Part shown: positions 21,870 through 34,900 of the stretch, piece after piece
How the letters are laid out: each line of letters begins with the position of its first letter
How positions within the stretch are numbered: the stretch's first letter is position 1
NCBI GenBank assembly: GCA_025765615.1
Contig: JAIVFJ010000024.1
Coordinates: forward strand, 62,001 to 126,000
Direction: 5' to 3'
Origin: Zopfochytrium polystomum
Lineage: Eukaryota; Chytridiomycota; Chytridiomycetes; Chytridiales; Chytridiaceae
DNA: 64,000 bases
Position numbers and translations under genes: made by a program
Notes under the pieces: generated by a model
Told to the model about the DNA's origin: nothing
Seen by the model: only the letters and a program-made list of their open reading frames with translations
Databases searched by the model: none

Positions 21870-22903
21870 ATGAGTGCGGACAAAGGGGCTGCCGATCTTC
21901 TGGCGGTGGGCGCCCACACCGTCGACCGCGTCCTTCAGATCGTGGGCCTCCAGGAAGAGCTGCCGATCGACGGCGTGTCCCCGGAGCCGTGGAGCGTCGT
22001 GTCCAAGTCGGTATGGACTGACTGTGCCCGCTCGCACATTGCCATCATTCCCTCGCCAGATGCACAACAACGACTAATACTTCCTCGACCAAGCCCGTTT
22101 TGACAGTGAAGAATCGAAAAGTTGGGAGCATTCCCGTTCTTCAGGTGAATAACCTTTTTTGGCTTTTGTTCAGTAACGGACGGTGGCTCATTCATTTTTG
22201 TGGAAACACTGCCCTCAGTGGATTGGAGAGGTACGCTTGCGAAGCGAGGGCTGGACTTGCGCTTAAGTGAAACGATGAAACCATCAACCTGGGTAGGGAG
22301 AATTTCAGTATCCAGCCGAGGCGCTCTATCGGCTTCTTACCGACACAGGTTACTCTGTATCTCAATGTAGCACACTAATCCGACGCCATTTTTCAGTCGC
22401 GCGATCCAAATGGGATACAGTTTTTGCGGAATACAGGAGCCTGCACAGACTCTCGGAATCAACAGACATTACATACTCGCAAACAAAACCTCTAGTTGGA
22501 GGAATGATTTCCGCCCGAGACTATATCGATCTTCGCGTGTGCAGGGTGGACGCCTCGTCAGGCCGCCACATTATGGTCTGGGCGGATGTTGAAGCAAGCT
22601 TGGTGTCCGCTCTCGGCGCAGACGTTCCGGAGGTCGACCCCACTGGAAAAATTGTGAGAGGATTCAACCATCCGGGCGGGATCGTTATTGTACCTCGACC
22701 GGACGGCAAGTCTTGCTTCGTTCACTACACAGTCCATAGTGATATTAAAGGAACGGTGAGACAGACTCCGCGCAATGTGTGATTCGCTAAATACTGCTTG
22801 CGTCGGACAATAGATGCCTGTGTGGCTCGTTAACAAAGGCACCGGGGGAGCCATAGACAGTATCTTCGCAAATTTGAAAAAAGCCCTCAAGGCCCAAGGA
22901 TGA
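21870..22903 (+). CDS. START-domain lipid-transfer protein
   Basis: Single-domain StAR-related lipid-transfer protein of about 240 aa; such proteins bind one sterol or phospholipid in a helix-grip pocket. Exons: 21870 to about 22006, 22060-22144, 22297-22348, 22397-22755, 22814-22903. The junctions join NRKVGSIPVLQ to GEFQYPAEALYRLLTDT, then SKWDTVFAEYRSL, TDITYSQTKP, SARDYIDLRV, VRGFNHPGGIVIVP, and end with the C-terminal helix IDSIFANLKKALKAQG. These are the START landmarks in order. The first donor is ambiguous (a non-consensus gtcggt is needed to keep frame). No signal peptide or membrane anchor is seen, so it is probably cytosolic. Ligand unknown. Confidence 0.8.
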
Positions 22904-23091
22904 GCTCCGTTGGGCAGTCTACTCTATGGATTTGAGCTTCTTGTTGGAAAGCGCCTCAATCTTGAGATAAGAAATAGAGAACGGCGCAGCCCTCGCCACA
23001 TTTTTTTTTGAATTGTCGGTTGTGGATTGAAAGCCCGCCGGCGACAAGAAAACAAAAAAAAGGAAAAAGGAGAAAATCAGAGCATTGATTC

Positions 23092-26000
23092 ATGGCTGGA
23101 GTGGGCGAGGTCGAAGCAGCAAAGCCAGTGTCGGCGCCAGCAGCACCAGTCTCCGCTGCTACACAAGTGCAGCCCCCTTCCTCGGATTCCTTCGCAGGCA
23201 GCAGCCAGCATCGCGAAAGCGGGATCGATGGTGAGGTCCTCAATGGCGAACGGATCCTTGACCGGGATGGCTCCACGAAGACCCTTGTGGAGCAAGACGC
23301 GTCCGACGTGGGAGTTCCGCTCACGAGAGAACGCGACGCTTCGAAGCCGCGCGAGGTGACGGCAGAAGCCCATTATCTCGAACCACGTGCCGTAGGCATT
23401 CAGTCGAAGCGCATGAAGAAGAAGGGCAAGTCAAAGGCAGCTAAGGCTTCGCCTTTCCCAAAGGTCACAGCGGCGAGCCAGGAACCCAGCTTCACCAATG
23501 AGGCTACACAGGGGAAACCGGAGAACACCCCGGTCCTAACCATAGCTGGCGGAGATTCCCCAACATTCTCCGCTCCCGATATGGACAGCGCGCAGGTTCT
23601 TCCAAGACGGTCCTACATTTACCGCCACTAACCGTGTTGTATTTGAGAAGACTTCGGAGGAATTTTCTCGCGGCGCGCCGACTGAGTTTTGCGAAGACAT
23701 CAACAACGCGCAACTGGAAATGACAATGTACGGCATGTATGCTTTTGGCGACTGGGTTTTGATTCTTGCAATCACAGCTCGACACACCATATTCAAATTA
23801 TGGAAGGAAACGGCACTGTCGAAATGTGGGCATCAGCGTTCCTTTTTTTGAAGAGAATTTAACGGCTGTAACTCAGAGTGGCCAAGCGCCCATCAGACTC
23901 TCTCGTCAAGATTGTCGGTTCGTTGGCAGCTGCCTCGCAATTCCGAACTCGGATGCCCATCATTGAGGAGCTGCCTGAGCACGACGATCACTGGAAAGAT
24001 TCTAATATGATGGTGGAGTCAAGCGCCGCGAATGTTGAGTTGAATCCCGCCGACACCATGAACGCATTGAGAATGGCGGACGAAGAAAATGAAAGCAACA
24101 CGGGAGAGAGCGAGACTCTCGAAATTGGAGAGGACAGCCGAGCGGATCTCGTCGGGCTAATGGCTCAGCTTTTGAACGACGATATGTCGTTGAGTGAGTT
24201 TCAGACTCCTCACCCTGATATGTTCAGCGATAGCAAGACTCGTAGCGCATGGACGAACCAGGTGGCCAGGCTGAGAGACCTTCGAGGGCGACTTGCTCAA
24301 GCAACTTCTGATGAAATGAAGAGCCGAGAGTCATTTCAAGCCCGCCAGCTTTCTCTGCAGGCCATGCGAGCTCAAGTGCCCAACCTTCAGGACGATGGCT
24401 GCAACAGCAGCTTCAATCCTCCGAGCAAGCTGCTGGAACTGCCCGACGTGGAAGCTGACCCGACTGATAATGTTGAAGGGGCAGCCGACACCGCGGATGC
24501 AAATCCTTATCCTTGCGAACAACTGCAAGAGCTGAAGGCTGAAATGGAAGCGCAGCGCGCTGAAATTGATCGATCTAATCTACTCAGGGAACGAATGAGC
24601 GAAATTATTACACTGAAGTCCGAACTCCAGCGCCTTCATGCCGCCAAAGCCGCAATAGCTGATGAAAGAGGAAAAATGATGCACGCGGCGTTGCGACTCC
24701 GGTCAAATTTGGACGACTGCCAACCAGCTAAGGTACCAGATGTGGCTTCCGGGAATGAGGGAGCGGCCGAAAACAATCCGGCATATGTCCCAACTACGGT
24801 CAGGGAACAAGATTCGTCGTTACCGACCCGATGGGAGTCCAGTCGGTGCACAGATATCGACAACTTAGGCACGGTAGCCTCCAACTTGCCTTCCTTGAAA
24901 ACGAATAGTGAAGAAAACAGTGCGAAAAATGAAGTAGAGGTTGGAAGTGTCCAGCAGCATTTGTCGACTATACAGTCTCTTCAGGAAAAGCAGGCGGAGT
25001 TGTCCGCGAAGCTTGAGGCGATTTTAGACCATGCAATATCAGGCTCGGATTCTGAAAAAGAGGACGAGGACGAGGGCACTGATTCTGGCCAGAAAGAAAA
25101 TGATGACGGTATAATTTCATCGGATGGGAAATACGACGGATTGAGCGAGCGACAGCTGTCCACCCTTAGCGTGCACGTGGAAACTTCAATTCAGGTCTGT
25201 GAGAAGAATAATGATTGGCGCTGATGCGAGGAAACAAGGATATTTTGGACAATATGGCAAGCATCAAGGATCTGGAGAAGCCCGCATTGTCGGACAAAGA
25301 CGAATCCGTTTTTGGGCAGCTGTCTCGACAACTATCAGAACTATGGGATGTGAGAGCAAAACTTATCCAATGCAAAACTTCTCTCGAGCAGCAAAAGGTA
25401 AACAGTACCCGTCTGTTTGCATGAAACTGAGTTTCCTTTTGAAGGCAATGCGCGCTGCGCTTTCTGTTATGGAAAGGGCAAAATCTAGGAATGCCGAGAA
25501 TTCTCCTAAGAATTCGGCCTCTCCAATAAATGGCAATGCTGCGAAGGTTTGCGGGAATCGTTTAAATTTTCACTAACTGCCAAGCAGGCCGCGCGATTCG
25601 TTCGTGGCGAAATGCCCATCGAAAACGCCAACGACTCGTTTTTCATGGCCCGCGAAGACGACTTTGGTCAGTCTTTCTCCTTTTCGAGAACACCGGAAAC
25701 CCAACCAAAGACCAAGCAGACTCAATTATTCGACTCGATGGATCGCGGCCGATACAAACCTGTCGAAGGACCTTGGACAGAGCAGGCAATGGTGGACGAG
25801 TTCGATATTGGAGCAAAGTCGCCGGAAAGTCGCAGACAGGGAACTGTCGATCATGGCGATTTGTCGAAAAGGTGACTTTTACACTGTGCGATATTTATCC
25901 TCATCACAGTTAGGCTATTCATGAAAGTGAAAGACGAAATCTACCGTCACGCTGCTGGAACCATTTCCACATTTGAGAATGAGCCTTACTTCTTGTTACA

Positions 26001-27244
26001 GAGCCTTCGAGGAATGGAGAAGCTTAGGTCAACATACTTGCGTCAAAAGTTCCTCCTTGCTCTCGACGAAATCGTGGAAGAAGCTGAGACAATGGAAAAA
26101 ATGAAGGCCGATCGTCTTCCATCGTTTGTCCAGCTTGAAGGAGAGAATGCTGGTTCTGGGGAATTTCTTGTGGTGGAAGGTCACTCATCATCAGTTTCGA
26201 GCCCAATTGCTTGTAGAGTTGATTCACTCAAAGAAAGGCGGATGAGCGTCGCTCAAGCTGACGCTGGGCAGGTTTGTTTTGCAGTTAATTGTTGTGATCA
26301 TGTAATTGAACGGTGCACAGGAGAGGCGACTGGCCGGCGCACGGGAGGCACTAAAAGAGTTTCTGAACACCGGGATTGAAAATTATGGGAACTTTGGTCC
26401 CACTAGACTGTTGGAGCTGAAGAATTTTTTGAGCGCACTACTTCGATCCATGCTTCTTGAAAGGAGCAAAGGCAGTTTATCCGCTCGACTTGTGGAAGAT
26501 CGAGTTGTGAGCTACGTGCTGAAAAATTTCAGCTCGCGGCTGGATATTCACCTTGACCCCTACGTCGGAGCCCCGCTATTGGGAGCTGGACATCGTGGGG
26601 TCTTGCGAGCTATCGAAGACGAATGCATGCAACTCATTAGGAAGGCCGACTCGGAGGCGGACACTCTTCTGGATCAGTATCAAGGTTCGCAGTCAGCCTT
26701 TCGCTCGCCCTCTCCAAGGAGTCAGCGGCTCCCAAACGGATCGACCAAGGTGGAGGTCGTAAAAGAGGACTCTCTCTACTCCCCTGGTGCAAGGGAAACG
26801 AGGCGCCGACCGTCAAACAAAATAAGTGCATGGTTCTCGTCATCCCCGGGGCTGGATGAAGAGGCCAGCGAATCTTTCCAACAAATGACCAATCGTGTCG
26901 TGACACGGTCGTCCGCAAGCCGAGGTTCCCCGGCATCATCTCGGGCTAGCGACGTCAGCCTCAAAGGAAGTTCCAGGGCCGACGTTTCGACACCGCGAGC
27001 AAGTAATTTTCCACGTGGTCGTATTGTGCACCGTTCCTGGTCTGCCGAGGGCATCGCATCAGAATCACTGCGGTCAGGACTCCGCACGGAAGACGCATCG
27101 CCCTCATATCTCTCTGAAAAGAGGGGAAGAGGGGAGTCCGACAATGTCAGTTTCCGCGATAAGGATTGGATTTTTGGCGGAGCCCCCACTACATTGAGCT
27201 CCTCCGAGAAGCAACAAAAAGTGAGCGTTGAGCGTAGCAATTAG
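23092..27244 (+). CDS. PCM1: PCM1-like centriolar satellite protein
   Basis: Large multi-exon coiled-coil protein. Exons I can place: 23092 to about 23540, about 23596-23740, about 23880-25194, about 25231-25397, 25445-25546, 25588-25871, 25914-26271, 26321-27244. Junctions near 23590, 23880 and 25200 do not resolve cleanly and may hide an indel. Coiled coils lie at about 24520-24690 (ELKAEMEAQRAEIDRSN) and 24960-25040. The diagnostic C-terminal region reads DEIYRHAAGTISTFENEP, FLLQSL, YLRQKFLLALDEIV, followed by a helical block (LKEFLNTGIENYGNF), which aligns with the conserved part of animal PCM1. A Ser/Arg-rich tail follows. PCM1 organises centriolar satellites and basal-body cargo; the same role here is inferred. 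A tiny terminal exon at about 27269-27292 is possible. Confidence 0.6.
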
Positions 27245-27462
27245 AAAAATATGGGTAACCAAATGCAGTGCAGATCGTACAAATGCGAATGAATTGACTG
27301 ACCCCTTGTGCTGGGGCGAGCAGTTCAGGCAGAAGTATTTAAAACAAAGATTAACAACTGTAAAGCAGTTGGTTTTTCCGCAATCGTCTGAAAGGGTTGG
27401 ACGAATTCGAATTTGGCCAGTTGGGTTCAACAGAAATTTGGGTTTGACTTGTCCTGCTCATA

Positions 27463-28659
27463 ATGGTGCGACTCAATCGTTTGCTTGACGCAGTCTCCAC
27501 TTGTGGGTACTTCCTGGCCAAAACTCTTACGTTCCCGACTTGCAGGCGCGAAATGAAGAGAAAGCCCAGTCCATGCTGTACCGGTTCCGCGAAGCCCAAA
27601 TGGCCGAGCTGGGAATCGCCGTGAAACGGGATCGGCGGCCGGGCAGCACAGCAGCAGCCCAAACTGTTCGCGAAGCCGAAAGATGGAGGAGCGACATAAT
27701 TCGGGAGATCTCGAGGAAAGTAGCCAAGATACAAGACTGTAAGCTCGTCCGCTCTTCTTTTTTACACTTCTACTGGCTGATCTAATGCGAATGGTAAAAT
27801 TGGGACTCGCACAGCCACCTTGTCCGAATTCGATGTCAGAGATTTAAATGACAAAATTAATAAGTTGATGAGGGACAAGCGCGCCTGGGAGTACCGGATT
27901 AAGGAACTCGGTGGGCCAGACTACAGAGTTGAGTTTGTCCATTCACGCTAATTGGTTGTTTAATTTGGCGCCGAAATGGTAAACTCACTATTACCTTCGA
28001 ACTTCTTCTTCGCATTTTAGCGGTCCGCTCCCCGAATGCTTGGTGACGATGGGAAGGAAATTCCGGGGAGTCATGGATACAGGTGTGCATCATAGGCACC
28101 CAGTGTCCCTTTTTAACCGACTCCATTTGCCCCAAACACAGGTACTTCGGTCGGGCAAAGGATTTGCCGGGAGTACGAGAATTGTTTGAGACTCCTGTGG
28201 TGGAAGACGTGCAAAAGTCGCGGGGAGAGATGTACAAGGCTGTCGATGCAGATTATTACGGGTACCGCGACGAAGACGACGGAAAGCTACTTAAATACGA
28301 AAAGGAGCTTGCAAAAGAGCGTAAGAATTTTTCTACACTTGATGCTTGCCTCGAGAAAGGGTCTAACGAACTGTCGAAAACCGCAGAACTACGGAAGGCG
28401 CTAGAAGAGAGTGGCGATGCACGAACCAGCTCTGGCGACGTCACGATGGACGAGGACAAAACAGAAGACCGCTTTGCGCCGACTGATGAAGAAGTATGGC
28501 AACGAGAGTATCGGTACGTGGAAACTGTCATACCAACGATCAAAGAGGTCGAACAATGGCTCGTACAGAAACGGAAGCAGGTTCGTTATTTTATCGGGTG
28601 TGAGCAAAACTGATTGTCCTTCTCATTAGGAACTGCTAGATCGGTTCTTGGGGCGATGA
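27463..28659 (+). CDS. ISY1: pre-mRNA-splicing factor ISY1
   Basis: Spliceosome (NineTeen complex) protein that stabilises the active site between the two splicing steps. Six exons: 27463-27465 (the ATG alone), 27546-27738, 27815-27927, 28021-28082, 28142-28580, 28630-28659; all phases agree, 279 aa. Landmarks: ARNEEKAQSMLYRFREAQ, AERWRSDIIREISRKVAKIQ, RDLNDKINKLMRDKRAWE, IKELGGPDYR, GYRYFGRAKDLPGVRELF, YYGYRDEDDG, and a short ELLDRFLGR end. Length and order match the family. The PCM1-like gene upstream is on the same strand only about 200 bp away. Confidence 0.93.
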
Positions 28660-28927
28660 TCGCAGTTGCCTCTTCTTCTGTACTCAATTGTTTCTTATCA
28701 ACTGGTTTAAATTTGCAATCAATACACTTTGTAACTGCATGGACTCTTCTGCATATTGCTTCTAAAGTCTTACAAAGTTCTTGATTCTTGATCGTAGCTA
28801 AGCTTTGCACCCGACATCGGCCAAGCGGGCAATTTGGGCTGTAGAGCGCGAAAACGCAACATGGCACAAAGTATGACTTGAACTCTTCTTTATATATTCA
28901 AAGCGGAAAGAAAAAGACAGCTGGCGA
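28660..28927. other. short convergent intergenic region
   Basis: Lies between the 3' ends of ISY1 (plus) and the dynein gene (minus). No gene seen. Confidence 0.6.
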
Positions 28928-31900
28928 TTAACCCAAGCTCGCAAGGGCTGCTACCCCATGCTTTACATAAAAATCTTGATCATTTACACCAGACTTCAAG
29001 TCCATGGCAATAATAAAGGATGGATGCTCCCTGCGAGATGTGGTCAGGCGCGGCTTGGATCACCAGTGAACGGTTACCTTGTGCCAGATCTCGCAGGATA
29101 GTAATACAGCGGGCACGCGTAGAGACCTTTGCCTGTTCTTTTCTTTCCTTCCACAGGCTTAAAGTGTATGGGTGGGAGGGAAGATATGAGCTCCATTGGC
29201 TTCGAGTCGCAAAGGGTGTTGTTTTTCTTGTCCCAACTACGAAAAGTTAGATTGCAGTTCAAATATCATTCAACTTCTTACCTTGCTCCCTCTATGTACA
29301 AATTCTTGACATAAACACCTTCCTTAGGTGGCCCTGTTATTTGAGCACTGTCGTCCAATTGCAACACGTTAAATTCCCAAGATAATGTGTCAACAGGGAT
29401 ACTGTTTTTACGAGCAGTTTTCTGCAAAACCGCGGTCAAAAAACCAGTGGGGAAAGTAAAGGCGCCAATCCAAAAAAGCTTTGGCTCATTTCTGGTAAGT
29501 GATTAAGTTAGTTTGAGCGAAAGAGAAAACGGTGCATTTTACCCTCGAGCCCATTCGGCAAAATGTTCCACCCGTTGATTCAGATCCCTCGTCCACGAAG
29601 CAAGTGGCTTGAGCGACAAATACGTTTTGCTCCAAGGGAGCGGCACTTTTGAGTCAAAGATAGCATTGAATATCTCGTCCAGCTCTGGAGTCATCACTAC
29701 AATTCCTTGGATTCCTTGTTGCAAGCTGCTGATGGATTTTCTTATTTTCTCCAGGAGGTTGTTATACCGTTTGATCTCCTGCAGCAGCACAGTGTTCAAA
29801 GGTGAAGGATCGTATTGCAATTGCTTCTGAGTGCTTTGATAGTCGATGGACTCGGGAAGTTTCTTCAAAATGTCTGACGCTGCAAGCATTACTTTCTCCT
29901 CGCGACTCAAACCAGCCCCTGTCACCGTTTTCGGTTGCATTGAGAGTAAGGATGTCAGAAGTCCTTCGGACTCTTTAATTTGACTGGCAATGTCCGCATT
30001 GGTATGCTGACCGAAAACTTCTGGGTGATCAAACGCTGGTAAGCCTGCGATGTAATCACGAACAAGCTGCAATTCGAGGTTTTCCGGGATGTAATAAAGC
30101 GACAGAGTCGATATTTTGTACGATGGCTGGGAAATCGCGTCCTCGTTGAACAAGCTGTTGATGTAACTCCGCAAGATCCGCCTATCCCAATCGTCCGTTA
30201 CTCTCCCACCATAATTTGCTTCGGCTATCAAGTACTTGAGAGCGTCCCATGGAATCTGACTGTACTCATCCAGAAGAACAACCAGGAGGTTCTCGCAGAC
30301 TTCAAAGTCAGAGTTGTTGAAATCACACACGACATTCCAGCCCAAGGAAAGGAACTTTTTTCTCTCAAGCAGAAGACTGTGATAGAACGACAGACTTAAA
30401 AGCAGCTTTTGATACACTTGCGGCTTTGTCGATTTTGGATACGACGCCTCTTCAATAGATGCATACAAACGGACGAGATTTGCTTTCAACCCTTTCGGAG
30501 GTTCTGTCGTCATTTTGATTCCAGCTTGAAGTATTGATATTGGAAAATGGGGGCTCGGACTACTCGACAGCCACAATCGGAAGCTCGGGTGTGGGTTGGC
30601 TGCCGGAATACCTTCAACTAGTTTGTCCAAAGACGGCATCCAGCTTATGGACAGGTGGCAATTCGCAAGGAAGACCCACCACCCTTGCTTCATACCATCA
30701 AGAATCATTTTCGTTGCCTTTGGTGCTTGCCCTTGACCGAGGGATAAGTTGTGGAAGCGATCGGCCATGTTTTGCTTTTGGGCAAGCTGAAGCAAGCTGT
30801 TGGTGGGATCAACTCCGGGAGATAGAACAAAAATCAAGGGAGTCTTTGGGAGAGAATCATCCAAGATATCGGCAATGTCAAGAACGGGCGGTTCAACAAA
30901 CTTTTGGCCAAGGCTTGCAGATACAAAGCTTTGCGCGCAGAATTGAACACGGTCTGGTCTGAAACAACGGACAAGCAACATTCTCTGCAGATCGTTCACC
31001 TTATTTTCCCATTCGCCAGGGAACGCAGAAGCTTCTGGCTCGCTGCCCATGAACCACGAGCGCCAGTCACGCTCACTCTGCTCAATGGATCTGATGAGAC
31101 CTGAAAAAGCAACGAGCTTGTCCAGTTCGGTTATGTTGTCCCAAACTGTGTCAGAGATCCAGGAAGAGAATCCGTTCTGTACTTGGACATCCTTGTTCAA
31201 AACTTGCCCTCCGCGAAGGAAGAAATCGTACTCCTCCATGTTCAGCTTTCCGGCCGCCTCCATAATCTTAAATGTGATTTGCAGTGAAAACAGAATCTTG
31301 TGCTGCTCAAATAGACCTCGGCACGCGTTCTTGTAAACTGCATAGGTGTGGTAATCATTCAGACTAGCAATTCTCTCTGCAATGTCCTCGAACTTTTTGC
31401 TCTTCGCAATTGATTTCTCAAAAAGATCGACGTAGGCATCAAGCGAGAATTGGTACATTGTATCTATGAAACCCATTCCGTTGAGGACGAAGTAGAGAAC
31501 AGAGGCTCTTTCAGCGCAAGGTCGGTATCCCTCCCTGGCTGCATCGATTCGTTTTTCGGTTTGCTCACTGATAACGAGCTGGTTTGTCACATCTTCAGAT
31601 GTTGATTTCGAGGACTGCAAAGCGTTGACCAATTTTTCGTCATCCAAAAGTGACCCTTGAGCAGTGCTGAGAAGATGAAGGATTTCGTCCTCAAGCTCCA
31701 GCAGCTTTCGGCGTGCATTCGCCACACTGGAGACCAAAGCATTCTTCTGATCCTCAAGTTCTGGTTTTTCTCGCCGAACGACGATTCCAAGAAGCTGGTC
31801 CTCCAAGCCCTTCTCCTTGACCGCAAAGTTGACGATTGTAGCCTTTGCGAAGATCTCCGGGGGATAGTGAGGATTCGGTAGCCGTGTGGTCATGTAAAGT

Positions 31901-34900
31901 CTGAACTCGGGGTTGTATTCGACCTCTTTTTCTCCAAGTTTGATGATGAGCCGCCCCGCCTTTTTGACTATTGACTTGCTTATTATAGGGTCCAACACTG
32001 GGTCTAGATATTCCGTCAAATTTTGCAACAACACGGGAACACCGAATTGAATGGCACCCTCAAGAGTCCTGAGGAAGTCAGCAGCCTTCAAGTCAACAAC
32101 TTTCAGGTCTCGAGACAGTTCCATTGCCTTGACCCAGGTGTTCGCCTGGCCCTGAGGGTCGATCATGAGTGGCCATCTCCTCCCGCAAGTGACCATAATC
32201 CCGTTTTCAGATGAGAACGAATCGCTGGGGAGGCCCTGAATATTCCAATCTCTTATCTCCGTTGGTTTTCCCAAAAATTGTTCGACGGTAAACTCGGAAG
32301 AAAATGGAAGCTCCAAACTCTTCATGTGTTGAATCCACGAGACATTGACGAGACTGCTGCGGTAAGTGCTGTTGAACGGGCCGGCGTAGGACAAAAACGC
32401 AGCGGCAAGAAGACAGTCCCCGGGAAGAAATTTGAGTGACTCCTCATAAGCTTTAATGCTCTTTTCCCATCGTCCCCGCTCTCCAGATAGCCCGCTAACA
32501 AGCTGCTCTGCTCTCATTAGTTTCAACTCGGTCATTTCCGAGTCTTGTCTGAGTTTTTCCTTTAAGCCGACCTTCTCATCGTATTGATTCTTCAGCTCTG
32601 TTAGCTTGTCCTGAATCTCTTGCAGCTTTGCTTTCGCTTCCCGAAGCGTCTTCTGCTTCTTCTCAAGCGTTTCCTGAGCTATTCGTAGCTTTTCTTTCTT
32701 TGGGGCAACTTGTCGGAAGATGATACCGTAAGTCTCCATTGCCCGAACCCACATGCAGAGAGACTTTGATGCGCCGGACACTCGACCTACGATGTCTGGG
32801 TGGAAGCTTTCGTCGGCGCAGTATTGCGAAATCTTTTTGAGAATCTTATCCGAGATGTTGTCCTTATCGAAATTAATGAGCTGTTTGATGAAGTAAGGGT
32901 TTCCGAGCTGCCTTTTTGCCTCGTCCCAAGTGGGCTCGCATTTCTTCAAAACCATCACTGCCTCCATAACTTTCTCGACCAGAGGAGGAGGTTTGCCGTA
33001 TGATCTAATTTCCTGTTTCAAATTTGAGATATATTTCAGAGTGCCTCGACTTACATTTAGGTCCTTCTTGTTAATACCCTCGAGGGCTTTGACTGCAGCA
33101 AGCAAGGCGGGCATTGCCTGGTCAAGGTCGGCCTGAGCGGCATCTGCGACAGCTCGAACTTCCTCTTCTTCAACTCCAAGCTTCTCAGCCTTTGCCGCAA
33201 CGGCTTTTGCTTGCTCGTCCGCTTCGCGCTTTTGTTGCACAATGATGACAAGATAGTCTTCGCACTGTTTTTGATATTGGGCGACCTGTTTTTTTCGCGG
33301 CTTCGAGCTCAACGGAGATTGTTTCTACGTTTTTGCGGGTATCATCAAGTTTGCTCAGACCATTTCGTAGTTTAAATGCGGCAGCCTCAATTTCTTTCCG
33401 CTTTGTGTTAAGAAGCTCCCTGTAGCCAGTAACAAGCTCCAGGTAGTTTGTCGGCGTAACATAGTTGTATCTCTTCAACTCTTGAATCATTTTCTTTGAT
33501 ATTTCAACGACAGATTGGTGAACATGGACAAAGGTCTGAACGATCCCCTTCTTAATAGCATCGGAGCCCAGATCTACCTCCTCCAGATATTTTTGTGCGA
33601 CTTCGTTCAACGCATCATTCGGCCATTCGGCAAACCAGTCGATGGTGGTGCAGTTGATGATTGAAGGGAACATTCGAAGCCTATTTTTGAATGCGTCACC
33701 AACTGGGCTCATACAAAGAATAATATGGAGATTTGACTTCACTCGCTCGATAAAGGTTTGGAATAGTGACTCCGAAGGCGGTCCAGCCTTTTCCTTGGAT
33801 AAAACATCAGACAGTGTTTGTTGAATCTCATTCACTTCGTCTTGGAGGAACAGGTTTGGAACCTCTCCACTACTAAGAATGTTGTTGATGTCCTCCATAA
33901 AGCTTTTTGGCAAGGGATCGACGGGTTAGGGGGTCTTCAAGCAGTGACCAGTCTCACCTCTCGGACAAGGCTTGCGAGTCTGTAAAGACGAAGCTTGTTG
34001 GCTTATTGTCCAATCCAGTCATTCTGTACAGCTTCTTTAAATCTTCGCGGAAATCCACATGGCGATAGTTTTTGGTAACTTTAATTTGGAACACAGATTG
34101 GCCAACGATGTAGCTGCTTAACCTTGCCAGGCTCTGTCGTCCACTACCGCCGACTCCGATGAGAAGCACGTTTCCACATGGCAGTCGTAATATCCGTGCA
34201 ATCCGTACAACATGCTCAACTGCGTCCCTAAACAGAACAAGGTCTATGGGAACGAAGCCTGGCTCCGTGTTATACTCCATCATTTTCTCGTCAATGAAAC
34301 GTTTGAGTCTCTCGTTATCTGTAATTTCTTCGTAAACAAAGTCCGTCTGTGATTCCGTGAGGAAGTCAGCAAAGAGGGTGATTTTTTTATCACCGAATAG
34401 TTGCTTTAGCGATGATCCGAAGTGCGAAATCAGCTTTGCCTCGATGAGACCAAAGAAATACTCCTTGTCCTCTTTTGAAATTAACCTGTCGCACATCACT
34501 CGAGTCATCTCGTGAACCCACAATCTTGTTAGAACCTCGCGCGAGTCGTAATAGTCTCTTTGAGCACGACATAAGCCTTGAAAGACTTTGGAGATGTCAC
34601 GGAGATTGAACAAATAGTGCATTTTCGAAGGCGTAGGCAGAAGATTAGATATCACAGAGTGGTAAATCTCAACCGTTGCCGTCGTGATAATATCTCCAAG
34701 CGGCTTCACGTCCTCCTCAAAATCCTGAATCTTCTGGTTGATGATAGTTCCAAAAATGCGGTGCAAGGAGGCCTCGCTCGGAACGGCCATATTTATAAGA
34801 ATGAACCGAGATTGGACGCGCTCGCTGATGACTTGACGCCCACCGCCGGGAGGGCCCATAGCCGTCAAAAGCTGCATGTTTGTGATGTACTTGACGGACT

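Noticed and set aside
22145..22296. Apparent coding segment TDGGSFIFVETLPSVDW inside the START gene
   Set aside because: Exons on either side join directly in phase and give the expected START sequence, so this stretch is intron.
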